Part shown: positions 1 to 12,400 of the stretch, one piece after another | Numbering within the stretch: position 1 is the stretch's first letter | How the letters are laid out: every line of letters begins with the position of its first letter | NCBI GenBank assembly: GCA_963965975.1 | Contig: OZ014415.1 | Coordinates: 3,415,001 to 3,479,000 of the forward strand | Direction of reading: 5' to 3' | Length of the DNA: 64,000 nt | Origin: Xestospongia bergquistia | Taxonomy: Eukaryota; Porifera; Demospongiae; Haplosclerida; Petrosiidae | Made by a program: the position numbers and the translations under genes | Notes under the pieces: model-generated | Told to the model about the DNA's origin: nothing | Database searches by the model: none | The model's input: the letters and a program-made list of their open reading frames with translations, nothing else

Positions 1-3000
1 GTATAATTAACCTCAGGCTGTATCACTTACTATTCTCATCTACTTCACTGAGACTGATGTCTCCATCACTGGATTTACATGCTATAGCGTCTAAAGATAA
101 TTCTTCAGGATGGAATATTTTTTTCCATTTTACATATCTGATGTCAGGTAGATCATAACCATTCTCATACCTCCTAGAAAACCGACTGTGCTCTTCTTCT
201 GTAAAATCAAATTTTGATGTACTCTGTTCACTTTGTTTTTTTTTCTTTCTTTTGTCTCTCTTTCTCGGCTTTTTCAACTGCTCTTTTATTTTTTCTCTCC
301 TCTACTTCCTTCTTTTTCTGTTCTCGTTCCATTGCCTTCTTTTCTCGCTGTTGCTTTCTAAGAACTTTAGCTTTTACTTCATCTGCTTTCTTCATGTCTT
401 TTTCCCTTATCAACTGAAGATTTTCAGAACTTGTTAAAACATGAGCACTGTGGTTTTTTTCTCATTACTTGGTAGCTGAGGTAAAGTAAGAAAATCATGA
501 AGAGTAGATGGCTGAACTTTTGTAATGCAATCTTCGTCTTCAGAAAAGTTACCATAGTAACCACAGGTACTGTCTTCACTACAACTGTATTCCTCATAAT
601 AATCAATGCTTTCACTATCGGAAGTATAATACAGGTACGAGGATGAGACTTAGCTGGGCTATAAAGAGGAAGAAACAGTCCCATCTTGGAGGCTATCATA
701 TCTATTTTCCCATCCTCCTCAAGTTGCAAGTAACGTAATACTGCATACCTGTTGAGGGGGTATATACCAGTGGATCTAAACCCAGCAACAATATTGGCTG
801 GTGTCATCACCTTTGTCCAGGCTCGACTAAAAATTTCGGTGAAATTAAATCTATTAACGGCTTTTCCAGGATTACAGGACATGTAGAGATGACACTCATT
901 ATTGTATGCCTTTTTAAGGGGCTAAAACATGACCTGTCCAGTGGTTGACACAAATGAGTTGTATGAGGTGGCAAGCAAAATAAGATGATCTGATTTGCAG
1001 CAGCTGTCCTGATCAATTGAGGTTGGTAATGTAAAGAATGTTCATCCAGGAGTAACAAGATGGGTCGCTGTGGAGGGATGTGAAGTAAGAAGTGATTAGT
1101 AAACCATTCCTGAAACAATTCGGAATCTATCCATCCATTTTTAGACAACCCATATGCAGTACCTGGGATTTCTCCTGTTGTGAAATTGGGCTTGAGTTTT
1201 TTCCGATCAAAAATTATCATTGGAGGCAAAAGGTAACCAGAAGCACTGCATGCTGACAAAACAGTTATTTGGGCTTTATCACCACTAGTAATACAGGAAA
1301 TATCTCTCTGACCTTGTACTCCAATTATTTTGCCAGGTTTATGTTGCAATGGGAACCCGCTCTCATCACAGTTAAAAATCAGCATTAGTGATTCAAGCAA
1401 ATTATTAGACTTCAATGTTTCTTCAAGCAAGTCAAAATATCGATTTATAACATCTGGGTTAGCTGCAATAGCTCTACGATATGCTAATTTGGATCCATAT
1501 CTTAATTGTAGTTTTGGATGCCGCTTCACAAATGAGCCCCACCAACCAGTAGTGACATTGACATCTTCAACTTCACATTGACGTTTCTTTGCTAGTGCTG
1601 CTCTAACAATACAAAGAACTTGTTCCTTTGTCCGAGCGAAGCCAATTTTAGCTGAGCCTTCAAAAAATGTTACTATAGTTCTTCTTCTTCAATGTCATTT
1701 AAGTATCTAGGGGGTCCACTGTGAGCACCAAAAGAGACATTACCAGACACTCGATCCCATAATGTTGACTTTGGTACATTATACATTTCAGCAGCTTTTC
1801 TAAGAGTAAATCGTCCTTTAGCCACGTCCTTTGCTGCTATACGTAACTGGGTCTCACTCCACCGCTTGTAGTGCCTATCCCTTGGCTTTTTTCCTCCAGA
1901 GGATAACCTAGGCTATTAAAGAAGATATAAATAACTATAACATAATAAATCATATATAAACAAAGAAAAATAGACTCATGTCAGGGGCGCTTAAAAAAGG
2001 ACTTGCGTGTTTTAAAACAATTAATTGTCTCAGCACCCACTTAAAGCAATAAACTTTATGGTTTGCAATAAGTCATTTGTACAAAGGTTTTTCACAATCT
2101 TATACTAATTGTCATAGCTTTGTATAGAGACTCCTAGTTATGTATAAGAGATAGAAAGACTCTAGCTCATTGTAGTGGACTACTGTATTTTGAAGATTCA
2201 ATAAGACCAGATGAAAACAAATAAGTAAGGCAGATATGTCTACTAGTATGCTTGAAGGTATACATCTCTTCTCTACTTCATAACAAAGGCAATACATTGC
2301 ACCAATGACTACATGTGATATAACTATATACTGCAATTATTTAGAGCCTTTAATCGTATCATGAATTTTGAATAAACAACTCATTAGAACTCATCTCTCT
2401 ATCAAAATAAAGACTAGTGACTTTAATATGTTATCTGCCTACCCTTCCTCCTATTCTTGTGACTATAACATCATACCTATAGTATAATACATGGTCTATG
2501 ACATATTTTAGTTTATGGGATGACTTTATCTTTTTTTCTCAAAGGTATTAAAAACAATAATATTGTCATATAGTTAATTGATTATCACTTAAAAGTTTAT
2601 TTCACTCAGATTATTATAATTCAAGTATCTATCACTTGTTTACCTACTTACAGTGAAGTTAGTCATAAAGTCAAGCAGCTTTAAGCCTTAGTACAACACT
2701 CTTATTATTAAAAAAGTGAACTGACTCTGTTATTACAGACATATTTACTAATCACTAAAATGGCGAGGGTTGAATAAGGTATTGCTAACACATAGCTCAC
2801 GCCATCAAGTCTTCCACATGGACATCTATACATTATCACAAATTACCATGTTTGATTCTTTCCACAATAGTTAATACGAGAGAGTCCTGGCTAAGGTTTA
2901 ACTTGAGGTAGATTTAGTTGATAGAAAGAGAAAGACTCAGAAACTGACAGAAAACTCCTAGCTAACGTTTAGACTTGAGGTTGTGTTGTCCGCCAAAACA

Positions 3001-3215
3001 TACCACGTGTCCGCAAATACATTTAAGTCCGTAAAAGCACCAAAAACGGAGCTCATTCACAACACGGAGTTTAGTTAGGAAACTGTGCAAGGAAAGTGTA
3101 TTCATTGAGCATAACCAAGAGCCACATTGTACGGAAGCAATAAGCTGTCTTCAAATTTTTAGAAGAAAAAGTGTCCGAAAATAGATTTGTCCGTCATTGA
3201 TTTTCGACTCTACAT
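1..3215 (-). mobile_element. Tigger-type DNA transposon, element 1 (left part outside window)
   Basis: The transposase remnant is followed, on its upstream side, by AT-rich sequence and then a terminal zone at about 2985-3215. That zone has five spaced GTCCG motifs (near 2990, 3008, 3028, 3172, 3189) and ends in a stretch that, reverse-complemented, resembles the start of element 3's terminal repeat (AATCAA..CGGAC..CTAT.TTCGGACACT). This suggests the element's 5' terminus is near 3215. The other end lies beyond position 1, so target duplication cannot be checked. The stretch 1925-2980 holds no recognisable gene. Confidence 0.55.
23..1917 (-). pseudogene. pogo/Tigger-type transposase, broken (element 1)
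   Basis: Remnant of a DDE transposase in several frames. From the N-terminus: a Psq-type helix-turn-helix at about 1917-1680, ending in a run of acidic residues before a stop; a CENP-B/Tc5-like second DNA-binding part at about 1680-1510; then a 240-codon catalytic block (1529-807). The block carries three acidic signatures: NCDESG, LLLDEHSLHY (the family usually has DGH, so G is changed to E) and CQPLDRSCFSPLK. A further frame (882-424) continues the core (FRSTGIYPLNRYAV), followed by a lysine/glutamate-rich block (413-228) and a piece beginning FDFTEEEHSRF (about 210-23). Frameshifts between blocks mean it cannot make active transposase. Family assignment is by motif; the exact subfamily is not certain. 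Confidence 0.85.
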
Positions 3216-3220
3216 ACTCA

Positions 3221-3252
3221 ATGTTCAGGGATTCCCAGAACATTGAGTATGT
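3221..3252. repeat. small palindrome
   Basis: ACATACTCAATGTTC is followed after a short loop by its reverse complement GAACATTGAGTATGT. It abuts the larger hairpin element at 3247-3409 and shares the CTCAATGTTC motif with it and with the hairpin at 4093-4200. Confidence 0.7.
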
Positions 3253-3409
3253 AAATATTGAACTCAGTTGGCTGAGGAGCCAAGTCTGGCCAACTAAGAT
3301 AACAATATTATTTATCTTTCCGGCATATTCAATGTTCAGGGAAAGATAAATTGTAATCTTGTTTGGCCAGACTTGGCTCCTCAGCTAACTGAGTACAATA
3401 TTTACATAC
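3247..3409. repeat. snap-back (foldback) element, copy A
   Basis: Two arms of about 70 bp are near-perfect reverse complements (from GTATGTAAATATTG to TATCTTTCC, and back), separated by a loop with CGGCATATTCAATGTTC. Copy B at 4093-4200 carries the same arm (CTGAGGAGCCAAGTCTGGCC). It fits a MITE-like hairpin family; no coding capacity. Confidence 0.8.
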
Positions 3410-3537
3410 CAAAGGTGTAGGAAGCAATTTCTAAGTGCAGAGGCCAATGGGTGTAATACGTAGGGGTAGCTAGTTATTAATGGGTGGAACGGATTAATTA
3501 ACTATCATTAAGTGAAAATTTTCCAAAGATGGATTCT

Positions 3538-3830
3538 CTAGTTTGAACCCTTGACAAAATCGTTGCCAATGTCTATTAATGACAGAGAATCAGTAAGAAT
3601 CTTGTGCACATGGAGTACCATTAAACTATTAAGTCTTGTCTGGCTCATAGTCTCTCTCAAGTAGCTTTTAACCTGATGTAAGGATCTTTCACTAACTGCG
3701 TTTGTAGCCGGCATCACCAATATCAGCGAAGCGAACCTACAGACTTGTGGTATTAAAGATCTTTGTGAGTCTGAAAACTCCCTTAGAAATCCAATCACTG
3801 AAGAGAAACCGTGGAGAGCGTCCTTTTGTG
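3538..3830 (-). pseudogene. hAT transposase C-terminal fragment
   Basis: An open stretch with the hAT C-terminal dimerisation signature: the segment ILVMPATNAVSERS followed by VKSYLRETMSQTRLNSLMVLHVHK. In intact hAT proteins this closes a transposase of 600 or more residues; here only about 95 codons are readable and no catalytic part is seen upstream. It lies between two copies of a hairpin element (3247-3409 and 4093-4200), which may have inserted into or beside it. Sure of the family, not of the subfamily. Confidence 0.8.
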
Positions 3831-4092
3831 ATTATTGGGGAAGATTGCAAGACATCACTTTATTCACTTGTAACTGCATACTTAACTGCTCAGTGCAAAG
3901 CCATCTTTATAGGAACCCTTGACAAACTGTAACTCTTAGATTCAATGAAGTTTAAAGAAAGGGAAGAGCTAGAGTAGTAAAATAATTATTATTCATTAGT
4001 AATAATTTATGAATATTAATAACTATGATAAAGTGTAGCGGCCATGGCTGCTACGGTCGCTACAGCTCCTACGCCACTGTATACTCAATGTT

Positions 4093-4200
4093 CTGAGGAG
4101 CCAAGTCTGGCCAACCAAGATAACAATTTATCTTTCCGGCATACTCAATGTTCAGGGAAAGATAAATTGTAATCTTGGTTGGCCAGACTTGGCTCCTCAG
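4093..4200. repeat. snap-back (foldback) element, copy B
   Basis: Left arm 4093-4137 and right arm 4156-4200 are inverted copies (CTGAGGAGCCAAGTCTGGCC..TTTATCTTTCC). It is shorter than copy A at 3247-3409, and the loop again contains CGGCATACTCAATGTTC. Confidence 0.8.
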
Positions 4201-4215
4201 CTAACTGAATACAAT

Positions 4216-5028
4216 GTCTTTGATTCTATTGAATGGACGGTGTTGAATGACGTAGCTATATACTTTAGTAAGTTAGCAACAATGACATAAATTAATATAG
4301 CACAATACTTCCCTCTTCATTATCAGCCAGCTCTATTAATTAGTCTACAGTTACATCATCAACAGATCTTTGTTCTCTAGATCTAAAACCTTCCTAAACT
4401 TCATTAGGTAAGACATTACACATAGTTGGAAATCTCTTGTATAATGAACATTTATTAAACATATATTATGTCAAGACAGTACTACTTCAATTACTATAAA
4501 ACACTAATATTAAAAGCTACAAACTGCTGTCTGATCAAAAACAAATAACACACAGTAGAAATGAGTCATAAAACTTCAGTATAAAACTTGTTACTTCATT
4601 TTACAGGTACAGAAACTATAACATATCATATGTTCCCACAACAACCAAAGACAAAAGACAAACATCTACTACTTTAGAAGTTACTGGGAATTAATTGTAC
4701 TACTTTTATACTGTTCCTAGACCACACCCCAAACTTGTAATACTTGCTACTGCCTTAAAATGATTTAGCATTTCTGTGGGATTTATAACAAAGTCTGGGG
4801 GTCACTCACAATTTACTTAGAATTTGGATTCATTAATCAGAAGATGTGGAGTGAACTTTGCCTTAGCAATTGGAGTTGTGATCTTGTTAATGTATGCAAT
4901 ATTTTTATTATTGACATATTTTTTTATCTTCAATTAAACTTTTTGGTTGTTCTTTATTAATTATACCAACTACTATAGTAACTCAATTAAGAAGAAGAAA
5001 TACAAAATTCTACATATTATAATCTTTT
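4216..5028. other. AT-rich stretch, no gene seen
   Basis: No open frame of note, no splice-framed exon and no repeat that I recognise. Confidence 0.5.
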
Positions 5029-5035
5029 GTTTAAT
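5029..5035. repeat. target-site duplication GTTTAAT (left)
   Basis: Matches 6172-6178 exactly and directly abuts the terminal repeat. Confidence 0.75.
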
Positions 5036-6171
5036 CAGAGATAATAAATATCATACCGGGATAGGAAACTGCTGAAACCAGATGGACACATGCTCGTTAT
5101 GCCGGATATGACGCCATGTTGCGTTCACGCGAATTTTACTAGTTATTTAAAATTTATTAACCAATTTATTAATAATAGTCATTAATTAAAAAATATCAGA
5201 ATCTGGCAACACTTCAGGAAAAGAAGCAAGTGAAGGAACTACAGATGTATCACACTATAAAGAGCGAGTAACAACTAAAGGTGCACACCCATCAGTCTTC
5301 TGATATGAGATGACACAATATCACTTCTGCTGGTAATGGACATCTGACACTTCCATCCAGCCACTAGGTAACTCTATTTGCTCATCAACTACCGCACTTA
5401 ACTATTAAATCACATTAAAATGAATTAAATAAAACAATACATAATCTAACATACCTTGCCCTTTGATCATTTTCTGCGCTGTCCTATTCTTGCCTTACTT
5501 ATTTTTCCTGCACCACACTTGCTCCTAGTCTTCCTTTCACTATCATTTATCAGAAATTTAATATAGTCACAATAGAGACTAAAATTTTTCTTGCATTAAT
5601 TTTTTGATAAGAAAAACATTTTAATAATTCATTCATCACAAGGCTGGTGTAACACATAAAACACAATAAACACCTACAGTCCAACCAGCCTAAACCATTC
5701 ACCAACTTTTAAACTAACATTCCTTTTCATTAAAAAGCTTCAATTTTCATAAATGTAGTGAAATATGTGTTCACAAGTCACATATATTTTAAATCACAAA
5801 TGCTGTTTTTTATAACTAACTAAGAGTTACGTACACCAAATAGCTATTCTAAACTATGCACAAACATTATTCAAATATGTATGGGTCAGTTATGTTTCAT
5901 TGTGAGCAAAGACAAAGTTAAATATGTGTTTAAAGTGTGTCAATCTACAACTAGATACTAACTTACACAGTAACACTCGTTGCCTTCTCCATTTCACACA
6001 CTGAATTTCAAGAATACACGAAAAACAAAACTCAGATCTGTTCAATGAAAGTCCGCCATATTATAACGAGCATATGGCCAGGGGAGGTGACGTTTTGTGA
6101 CATCACTCGCACAGTTCTATATTGAACACGCGCCGCAGTTTCCTATCCCGGTATGATATTTATTATCTCTG
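5036..6171. mobile_element. non-autonomous DNA transposon, 1136 bp
   Basis: The ends are inverted copies of at least 37 bp: CAGAGATAATAAATATCATA, then CCGGGATAGGAAACTGC, at the left, and the reverse complement at 6135-6171. GTTTAAT occurs immediately outside both ends (5029-5035 and 6172-6178), a 7-bp target duplication. No transposase frame is present inside, so it depends on another copy. I cannot place the superfamily from termini alone. Confidence 0.85.
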
Positions 6172-6178
6172 GTTTAAT
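6172..6178. repeat. target-site duplication GTTTAAT (right)
   Basis: Matches 5029-5035 exactly and directly abuts the terminal repeat. Confidence 0.75.
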
Positions 6179-6184
6179 ATATTA

Positions 6185-6385
6185 GGATATTCACACTTAT
6201 TAATTGTGTCTTAACTGAATAAACTATTTTGTGAGTATTAACAACAAATGATTATATTAAAATACATACATACATGTATTATTTTATGTAGCAAATCTAC
6301 AACAAAAGACTAAATTAGCTATAATAATTTAATTGCAGGAGATTTGTACAACTACATTGCTTAATGTTAAAGTTTGATATTAATA
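6185..6385 (+). repeat. direct duplicate of 8650-9385, without the insertion
   Basis: Reads in parallel with 8650-8796 plus 9335-9385 (shared ATTGTGTCTTAACT, ATACATACATGTATTATTTTA, AAAGTTAAAGTTTATATGAT-like text). The second copy is interrupted by a 523-bp element. The shared sequence adjoins the 3' end of the receptor gene, so both copies probably derive from that gene's downstream flank. Confidence 0.65.
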
Positions 6386-7499
6386 TTATTAGTTCTGTTT
6401 TAGTCCATACTGATGTCCATTTAAGAACTTCTAAACTTGAAATGCTAGATTATTCAACTGGAAGATACTATTTTTCAAGGTGTTATGAGAATATCTGGAA
6501 CCTTATTCCTATAATAAAAATATTTTCCCTCACTAATGGTCAAATATTTTGTAGATTATTGAACTTATGACAGTCACTCATTTGATATTGTTCTTGGAAA
6601 GAAAATACACATTAACATTTTTCGAGAAAGGAAAGTTAAACTGGCCCATTATATTCCAGATCATATATGGTGGCTTGTCTGATCAAGGACTTGTTGTTTT
6701 AGTGGAAAAATCTAATAAAAAAATTTACTATTAGTTGGAGATTTCAAGAACAAAAATCTTTACTCGTTCTAGTCTGAATAGGAGGTGGAGATAAACTTCA
6801 TAAATAAATTATAGTTTAATTAGTTATATTAGTAATATAAGTTTATGTTGCAGTGAGTCACTCTCTAAATTTTCTTCATGATGTTATGAACTTAACGTGA
6901 TGAATTATTGCCAAGGTTGTTAATGTGAGGTACATATTCAAAAGACAGTACATTTACACCTTAGTTACTAGAAATTTTTTTAATAAAATGTATATGTGCG
7001 TGATTCGAATTCAGTGATAATATGATAATTATTTTTGAAAAGATTTTTCATATTAGTACAAACCTCTCTACCACATGTAAGCTCTTTCTGAGACATCAAT
7101 TTCGGATATTTTTATCATTAGTCAGTCAAAAAGTGTTCAAGAGATTAAAACACCTTTCTGGCTTATGTGAGTGGGCGTATTTAAAGCTATGAAACTCATA
7201 AACAACATATCATCATGACGCTACTCAAATACAAAGCTAAAAACTGGTTAGTCTAGTTAGTTAATCATAAATATGACATCACTAGGAGTGGAAAATAAGT
7301 ATTAGATGCTACTAAGGCATTGAAATGAGTTTGGACACTCATGCCAAAGTTGCATTATCTGAGTTTATTAAGTAAACCACTAGACTTAGTCATTATTCAG
7401 ATATTGTTGTATAAAATAAGCTTATTAGTCATTTTTAAAAATTAATATTATATCTATGACCACATGACACTACTCTGATCATCACATCATATCATATAT

Positions 7500-8515
7500 A
7501 TTTATATGGATAGAAACTCAGCTAAAACAAAGTCTGGCAGTTCACAATATCACTGTACTTAAAACAGTTCATGTATGGTCACATTAGAATGTTTTAGATA
7601 TTAAAATTTGTCTGTAAGTTTGTGCTGTTCACTTGCAATTGTTTATGAATCTAATTATGTTGGTCAGTGATGCTAGAATAATATTTTTAATACATTCATT
7701 GAAACATCAAGAAAAGTTTTTATGTGAGGTAAAATAATAATAGAAATGCATACATACAAGAAACTGATGACTGACATCCTATACAAGTAGTTTTTTGTCA
7801 TATATAATGTCCTAATCGGCATGTTGTAGAATGATGTATTATCCTGACTATGCTTGGTTATTACATGGATGGTATAATAAAAACTGGCTCTGGATGGTAT
7901 ATAATCTGATCCTAGAGTATTCTGTACTAAACAACAACTTACTAAAGTAGTAGAGAGAGGGATAGTTATACAACAATATACTGAAGTAAGTGTATATTGT
8001 AAGTGACTGTAATATAAAGTACTATATATCTATAGGAACTTGAGAGATCCAGTATTTCATCTTATGGTTATGATGCTGTTTGGAGCCTTGCATTAGCTTT
8101 GAATTCAACTCTAAATATGATTAATGACAATACTGTTATTGAGAATAACTGTATTATATTTTCACTTTGTAGTCAGAATATAATCTTAATGACAAACAAT
8201 AATATTATAATGTAGGATTGAATAACTAACTACATAAATTCTTTTAACTAAAAACTACTGTTAAACATGACTATAACTAATACTATAACTAAATTAAATT
8301 TCACATTAATACTATAAGTAATACTATAACTGTCATAATGTCTGTATTATTGTAATTTAATTTAGTTATTGTATTAGTTATAGTCATGTTTAACAGTAGT
8401 TTTTAGTTAAAAGACATTATGTAGTTAGTTATTCAATGGTGATTTATGTGCATTCACTCCATTTTATAACAAGACTTCTGATACTGACTGTCTAATAAGG
8501 TACAACATATTGAAC
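7500..8515 (+). pseudogene. decayed inverted duplicate of GABA-B-like receptor exons 3-6
   Basis: Plus-strand sequence matching the ligand-domain part of the minus-strand receptor at 9411-13272. Recognisable are copies of exon 3 (about 7510-7620), exon 4 (about 7665-7735), exon 5 (about 7840-8000) and exon 6 (about 8035-8150, resuming at about 8452-8513). The short intron between exons 5 and 6 is retained almost unchanged, so this is a DNA-level inverted duplication and not a retrocopy. Stops, a small insertion in the exon 5 copy, and a palindromic insertion splitting the exon 6 copy rule out function. Confidence 0.8.
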
Positions 8516-8583
8516 ACTCAACAAAATCCTACATTATAATATTATTGTTTATTATTAAGATATATATTCTGACTACAAAGTGC
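8161..8583. repeat. palindromic insertion zone within the receptor pseudogene
   Basis: Nested inverted repeats: 8161-8215 pairs with 8515-8583 (the CTTTGTAGTCAGAATATA text), and about 8222-8290 pairs with about 8385-8440 (TAACTAAAAACTACTGTTAA and its complement). The inner part shares sequence with the MITE at 8811-9333. Confidence 0.65.
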
Positions 8584-8810
8584 AAATTTTTTTTTGTTAA
8601 AAATATTTGTGATTTTTGCAAAAAATTAACCTTAAATTTAAAAATGTAGCATATTAATTCATGTTAATTGTGTCTTAACTTAAAATATTTTGAAAGTACT
8701 AACAAGAAATGATTATATTAAAATGCATACATACATGTATTATTTTAGATATCAAATATACAACAAAAGTCTAGACTAGCTATAATAATTTGTTGGGAAC
8801 ATATATAAAA

Positions 8811-9333
8811 TAGTGTTGTTTTAGTAGACATAAGGTGTTTTAGTTTTAGTTTAATTATAGTAAAAGGTAAAATTTATTTTCAGTTTTAGTATTAGTTATA
8901 GTATTGATGTGAAATTTAATTTAGTTATAGTATTAGTTAGTATTAATGTGAAATTTAATTTAGTTATAGTATTAATTATAGTCATGTTTAACAGTAGTTT
9001 TTAGTTAAAAGACATTATGTAGTTAGTTATTCAATGGTGATTTATGCGCATGCACTTGATAGTTAAATCTACATTACTATACGAGGAAGATTTTATAATT
9101 ATTACCTAACATGATAATTATGCTAAATGCTTAACACATTCTATGTGGTTAATAACTAATATAATTGAGGCTATTTAATTTAGTATTAGTTATAGTTCAA
9201 AGGAAAGTTTCAATCTTAGTTTAGTTATAGTTATAGTAACATTTGAAAAAAGTATTAGTTATAGCTAAATAAAATTTTTATTCTCTACTAAAAATATTTT
9301 TAGTATAAGTTATAGTTAACTAAAACAACACTA
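8811..9333. mobile_element. MITE-like element, 523 bp
   Basis: Terminal inverted repeats TAGTGTTGTTTTAGT (8811-8825) and ACTAAAACAACACTA (9319-9333). The interior is made of repeated TTAGTTATAGTATTAGT phrases. It interrupts a sequence whose uninterrupted copy is at 6185-6385, which dates it after that duplication. No coding capacity. Confidence 0.7.
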
Positions 9334-9410
9334 ATATAAAACCACATTGCTCAAAGTTAAAGTTTATATGATATACTTATTATAGTTTTGCTTTATTTCA
9401 TTTGAATATA

Positions 9411-12400
9411 CTATGATGTATACATCTTTGAAACTGTATGTACTCCTTGGTTGCATTCTTCCTCTTCAAACACATTCTTACCATCAGGGTCTTTATATAA
9501 GGACCACATCTAATCAATATAAGATTAAATCAATAAAAGGATAAGATATTTACCAACCTTTGGAACAAATGTCAAAATTATAACACCAGTTACTCCAAAC
9601 AATATTGCTATAGCAGTAAAACTAAATGCTATATTAACATAGTCTCCAAGAAAAAACAAAGAGATCAAAGAAAAAATAAAAGTCATAGATATAATGAAGA
9701 CAATATCAATCACATTTTTAGAATCATTGACTGCCTTTATTGTAACATTACGAATTTTGATAGCCAATATTACAGCTATGACTTCAAGAATTCCATTGTA
9801 AGAAACAAGAATGATAATCCATATATAATAACCTTTTGCGTCGCACTTTATTGTATAATATTCAACAAGAATTCCCTTTTCCTAAAATGCAAAAAAAAGT
9901 TTCGCAATTAATATTCTTTAAGTTCACATTTTTCCCTGGAGGATATTCCTTGTTTTCATAATCATAATAAGCAGTAGGTCTTGTTTGTGGAATAGCTGTC
10001 CCAATTGTTAGTAATAGTATCATAATAGACTCAATGATAAGAATTATTATTAGAAGATGCTTGTCTGTTAATATCTAAAACAAAAATATTTGTTTATATT
10101 ATTGAATATATATAATTATACATACCTTTTTTTTAGAAGTAGGACTATGAAATATGTAATGGACTCTTATTAATTTAGCCAAAATTGTTCCAAAGATTAA
10201 AGTTATTGCGAAAAATAGTAACCAAACAGATATCTATGACAAAAATTTTATAAGATTTTGAACATTTTTTAAAAAATAAATAAGATATATATATATAGAC
10301 AATGCTGGCTCATACAATATAAAAACACAGTCTATTATTTAAGTATTATAATTACATATACAAACAAGTTGTAACAACATTCCCTATTACAGAAATATGG
10401 ATATACATAAAAGTAAATGTACTTACAGAACAAGTAACTTCCACAATGTTAATGATTCCGTAATCATCACAAAAGAATGAGATGTACATTATGATCACTC
10501 CCAGAATAATTAAATAGTTGAGATTAGGACTAGTAAGATGTATGATTCTATCATGTAAATATAATTATAACATTACATCATGTGATAAATTGAACATACT
10601 TCCTTTTCCTAAAAATAATGTTAAATATTAGACAAATAATTGAGAATACAATACCAAGTGATGACCATAAACACACAACAACTGCTAGTGCAGTTGAATA
10701 GGGTGCTCGGACTTTTATAGGAGAGCCATCAGGTGGTAGACCATCTAATATAGTCAAATTATAATAAGACAACTGTAATTACTTATTATACCTGGCCAAA
10801 CTGTAGTGTTGTCTTCATTAACTAAATATGTTATAGTACTACTGGTTATGTTGATAGTAGCATATTTCATTAATGAATCTGATGAGTATATTAGGTGATT
10901 AAAACAATACACTTATAATAATTACATTATTTTATTAACAAAATAACAACTTACTGTTCCTGTATTGTAGTAAATATAGTGTTCCTAATGTCCTGAATCC
11001 TTTCTTAGTAAATGCTACATTGCCCTATATGTGGTAATGATATAGGTAAAGATAGAAATAAGGAAACCTATAAACTCACTGATTTTCCTGTGAACTGAGT
11101 GTTCAATATGTTGTATCTTATTAGACAGTCAGTACCAGAAGTCTTGTTATATAATGGAGTGAATGGTCCTATACAGTTAGTCTCATTAACTGTATTGTCA
11201 TTAATCATATTTAGAGTTGAATTCAAAGCTAATGCAAGGCTCCAAACAGCATCATAACCATAAGATGAAATACTGGATCTCTCATTTTCCTATAGATATA
11301 TAGTACTTTATATTACAGTCACTTACAATATACACTTACTTCAGTATATTGTTGTATAACTATCCCTCTCTCTATTACTTTAGCAAGTTGTTGTGTAGTA
11401 CAGTGTACACTAGGATCAGATAAGAGCCAGTCTTCATTATACCGCCCATGGAATAACCAACCATAGTCAGGATAATAGATTCCTCTACTGTAAGCCTTCA
11501 TATAAGATTTAGACAAAAGGTCAATTTTATAAGAAGTGTAACATTTGTATTTTACAATAAACTTTCAGTTTCAGCTCAATAGTTAGGAAATGTGGTATGA
11601 AATTCTTGTATGGATTTATTTCTATTATTATTTTACCTCACATAAAACTTTTCTTGATGTTTCAATGAATGTATTAAGAAATATTATTCTAGCATCACTG
11701 TCCTACATAATTAAGTTCTAAAACATTAACAACTCAACATAATAAACTAACAAGCAGATCTTTAATATATGAAACATTCTCATGTGACCAAACACGAATT
11801 GTCTTTAGCACATTGATCTTGTGAACTGCCAAACTTTGTTTTAACTGATGTTCTATCTATATAAATATATATATCACTATAGAAACTAATTGGATGATGC
11901 ATATGAATGTAATATTATGGTTATAAAAGTTGGATAATGCAAATTGAAATTAAACATAATACAGTTTTCATTATATATATACTTCATTAGTTCTAATACC
12001 ATGCAAACTCTATTACCACATAAAACCATATAACAATAACCATTTATTATCATGTATAACCAGTTAATCACATATATTATATATATATCATGTATACATA
12101 TATCATGTATTGGTTAATTCAAGTAATCAATTTTAATAGTGATATATTGTTAAGAAACATTGCATAGTATTGAGATGTCCTGATCAGCTGTTAATGACAT
12201 TTTTAGTGTTTTTTCCAATATACTACTGTCTTCGCACTGCTATCGTACTGCATGACTAATAGAACTAAATCTTATGTAACAAGGTATTTTTAATTTGATC
12301 TTGTATAGTTGAGTATTGACACAATACATTGAAATATTTTAATTACTTCTAGAAATTTATTTTCCTCTTCTGTAATAATAGATATCCTTGACCATCCATA

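Noticed and set aside
214-437. Plus-strand phenylalanine-rich frames that look like membrane proteins
   Set aside because: They are antisense to the lysine/glutamate-rich block of Tigger element 1.
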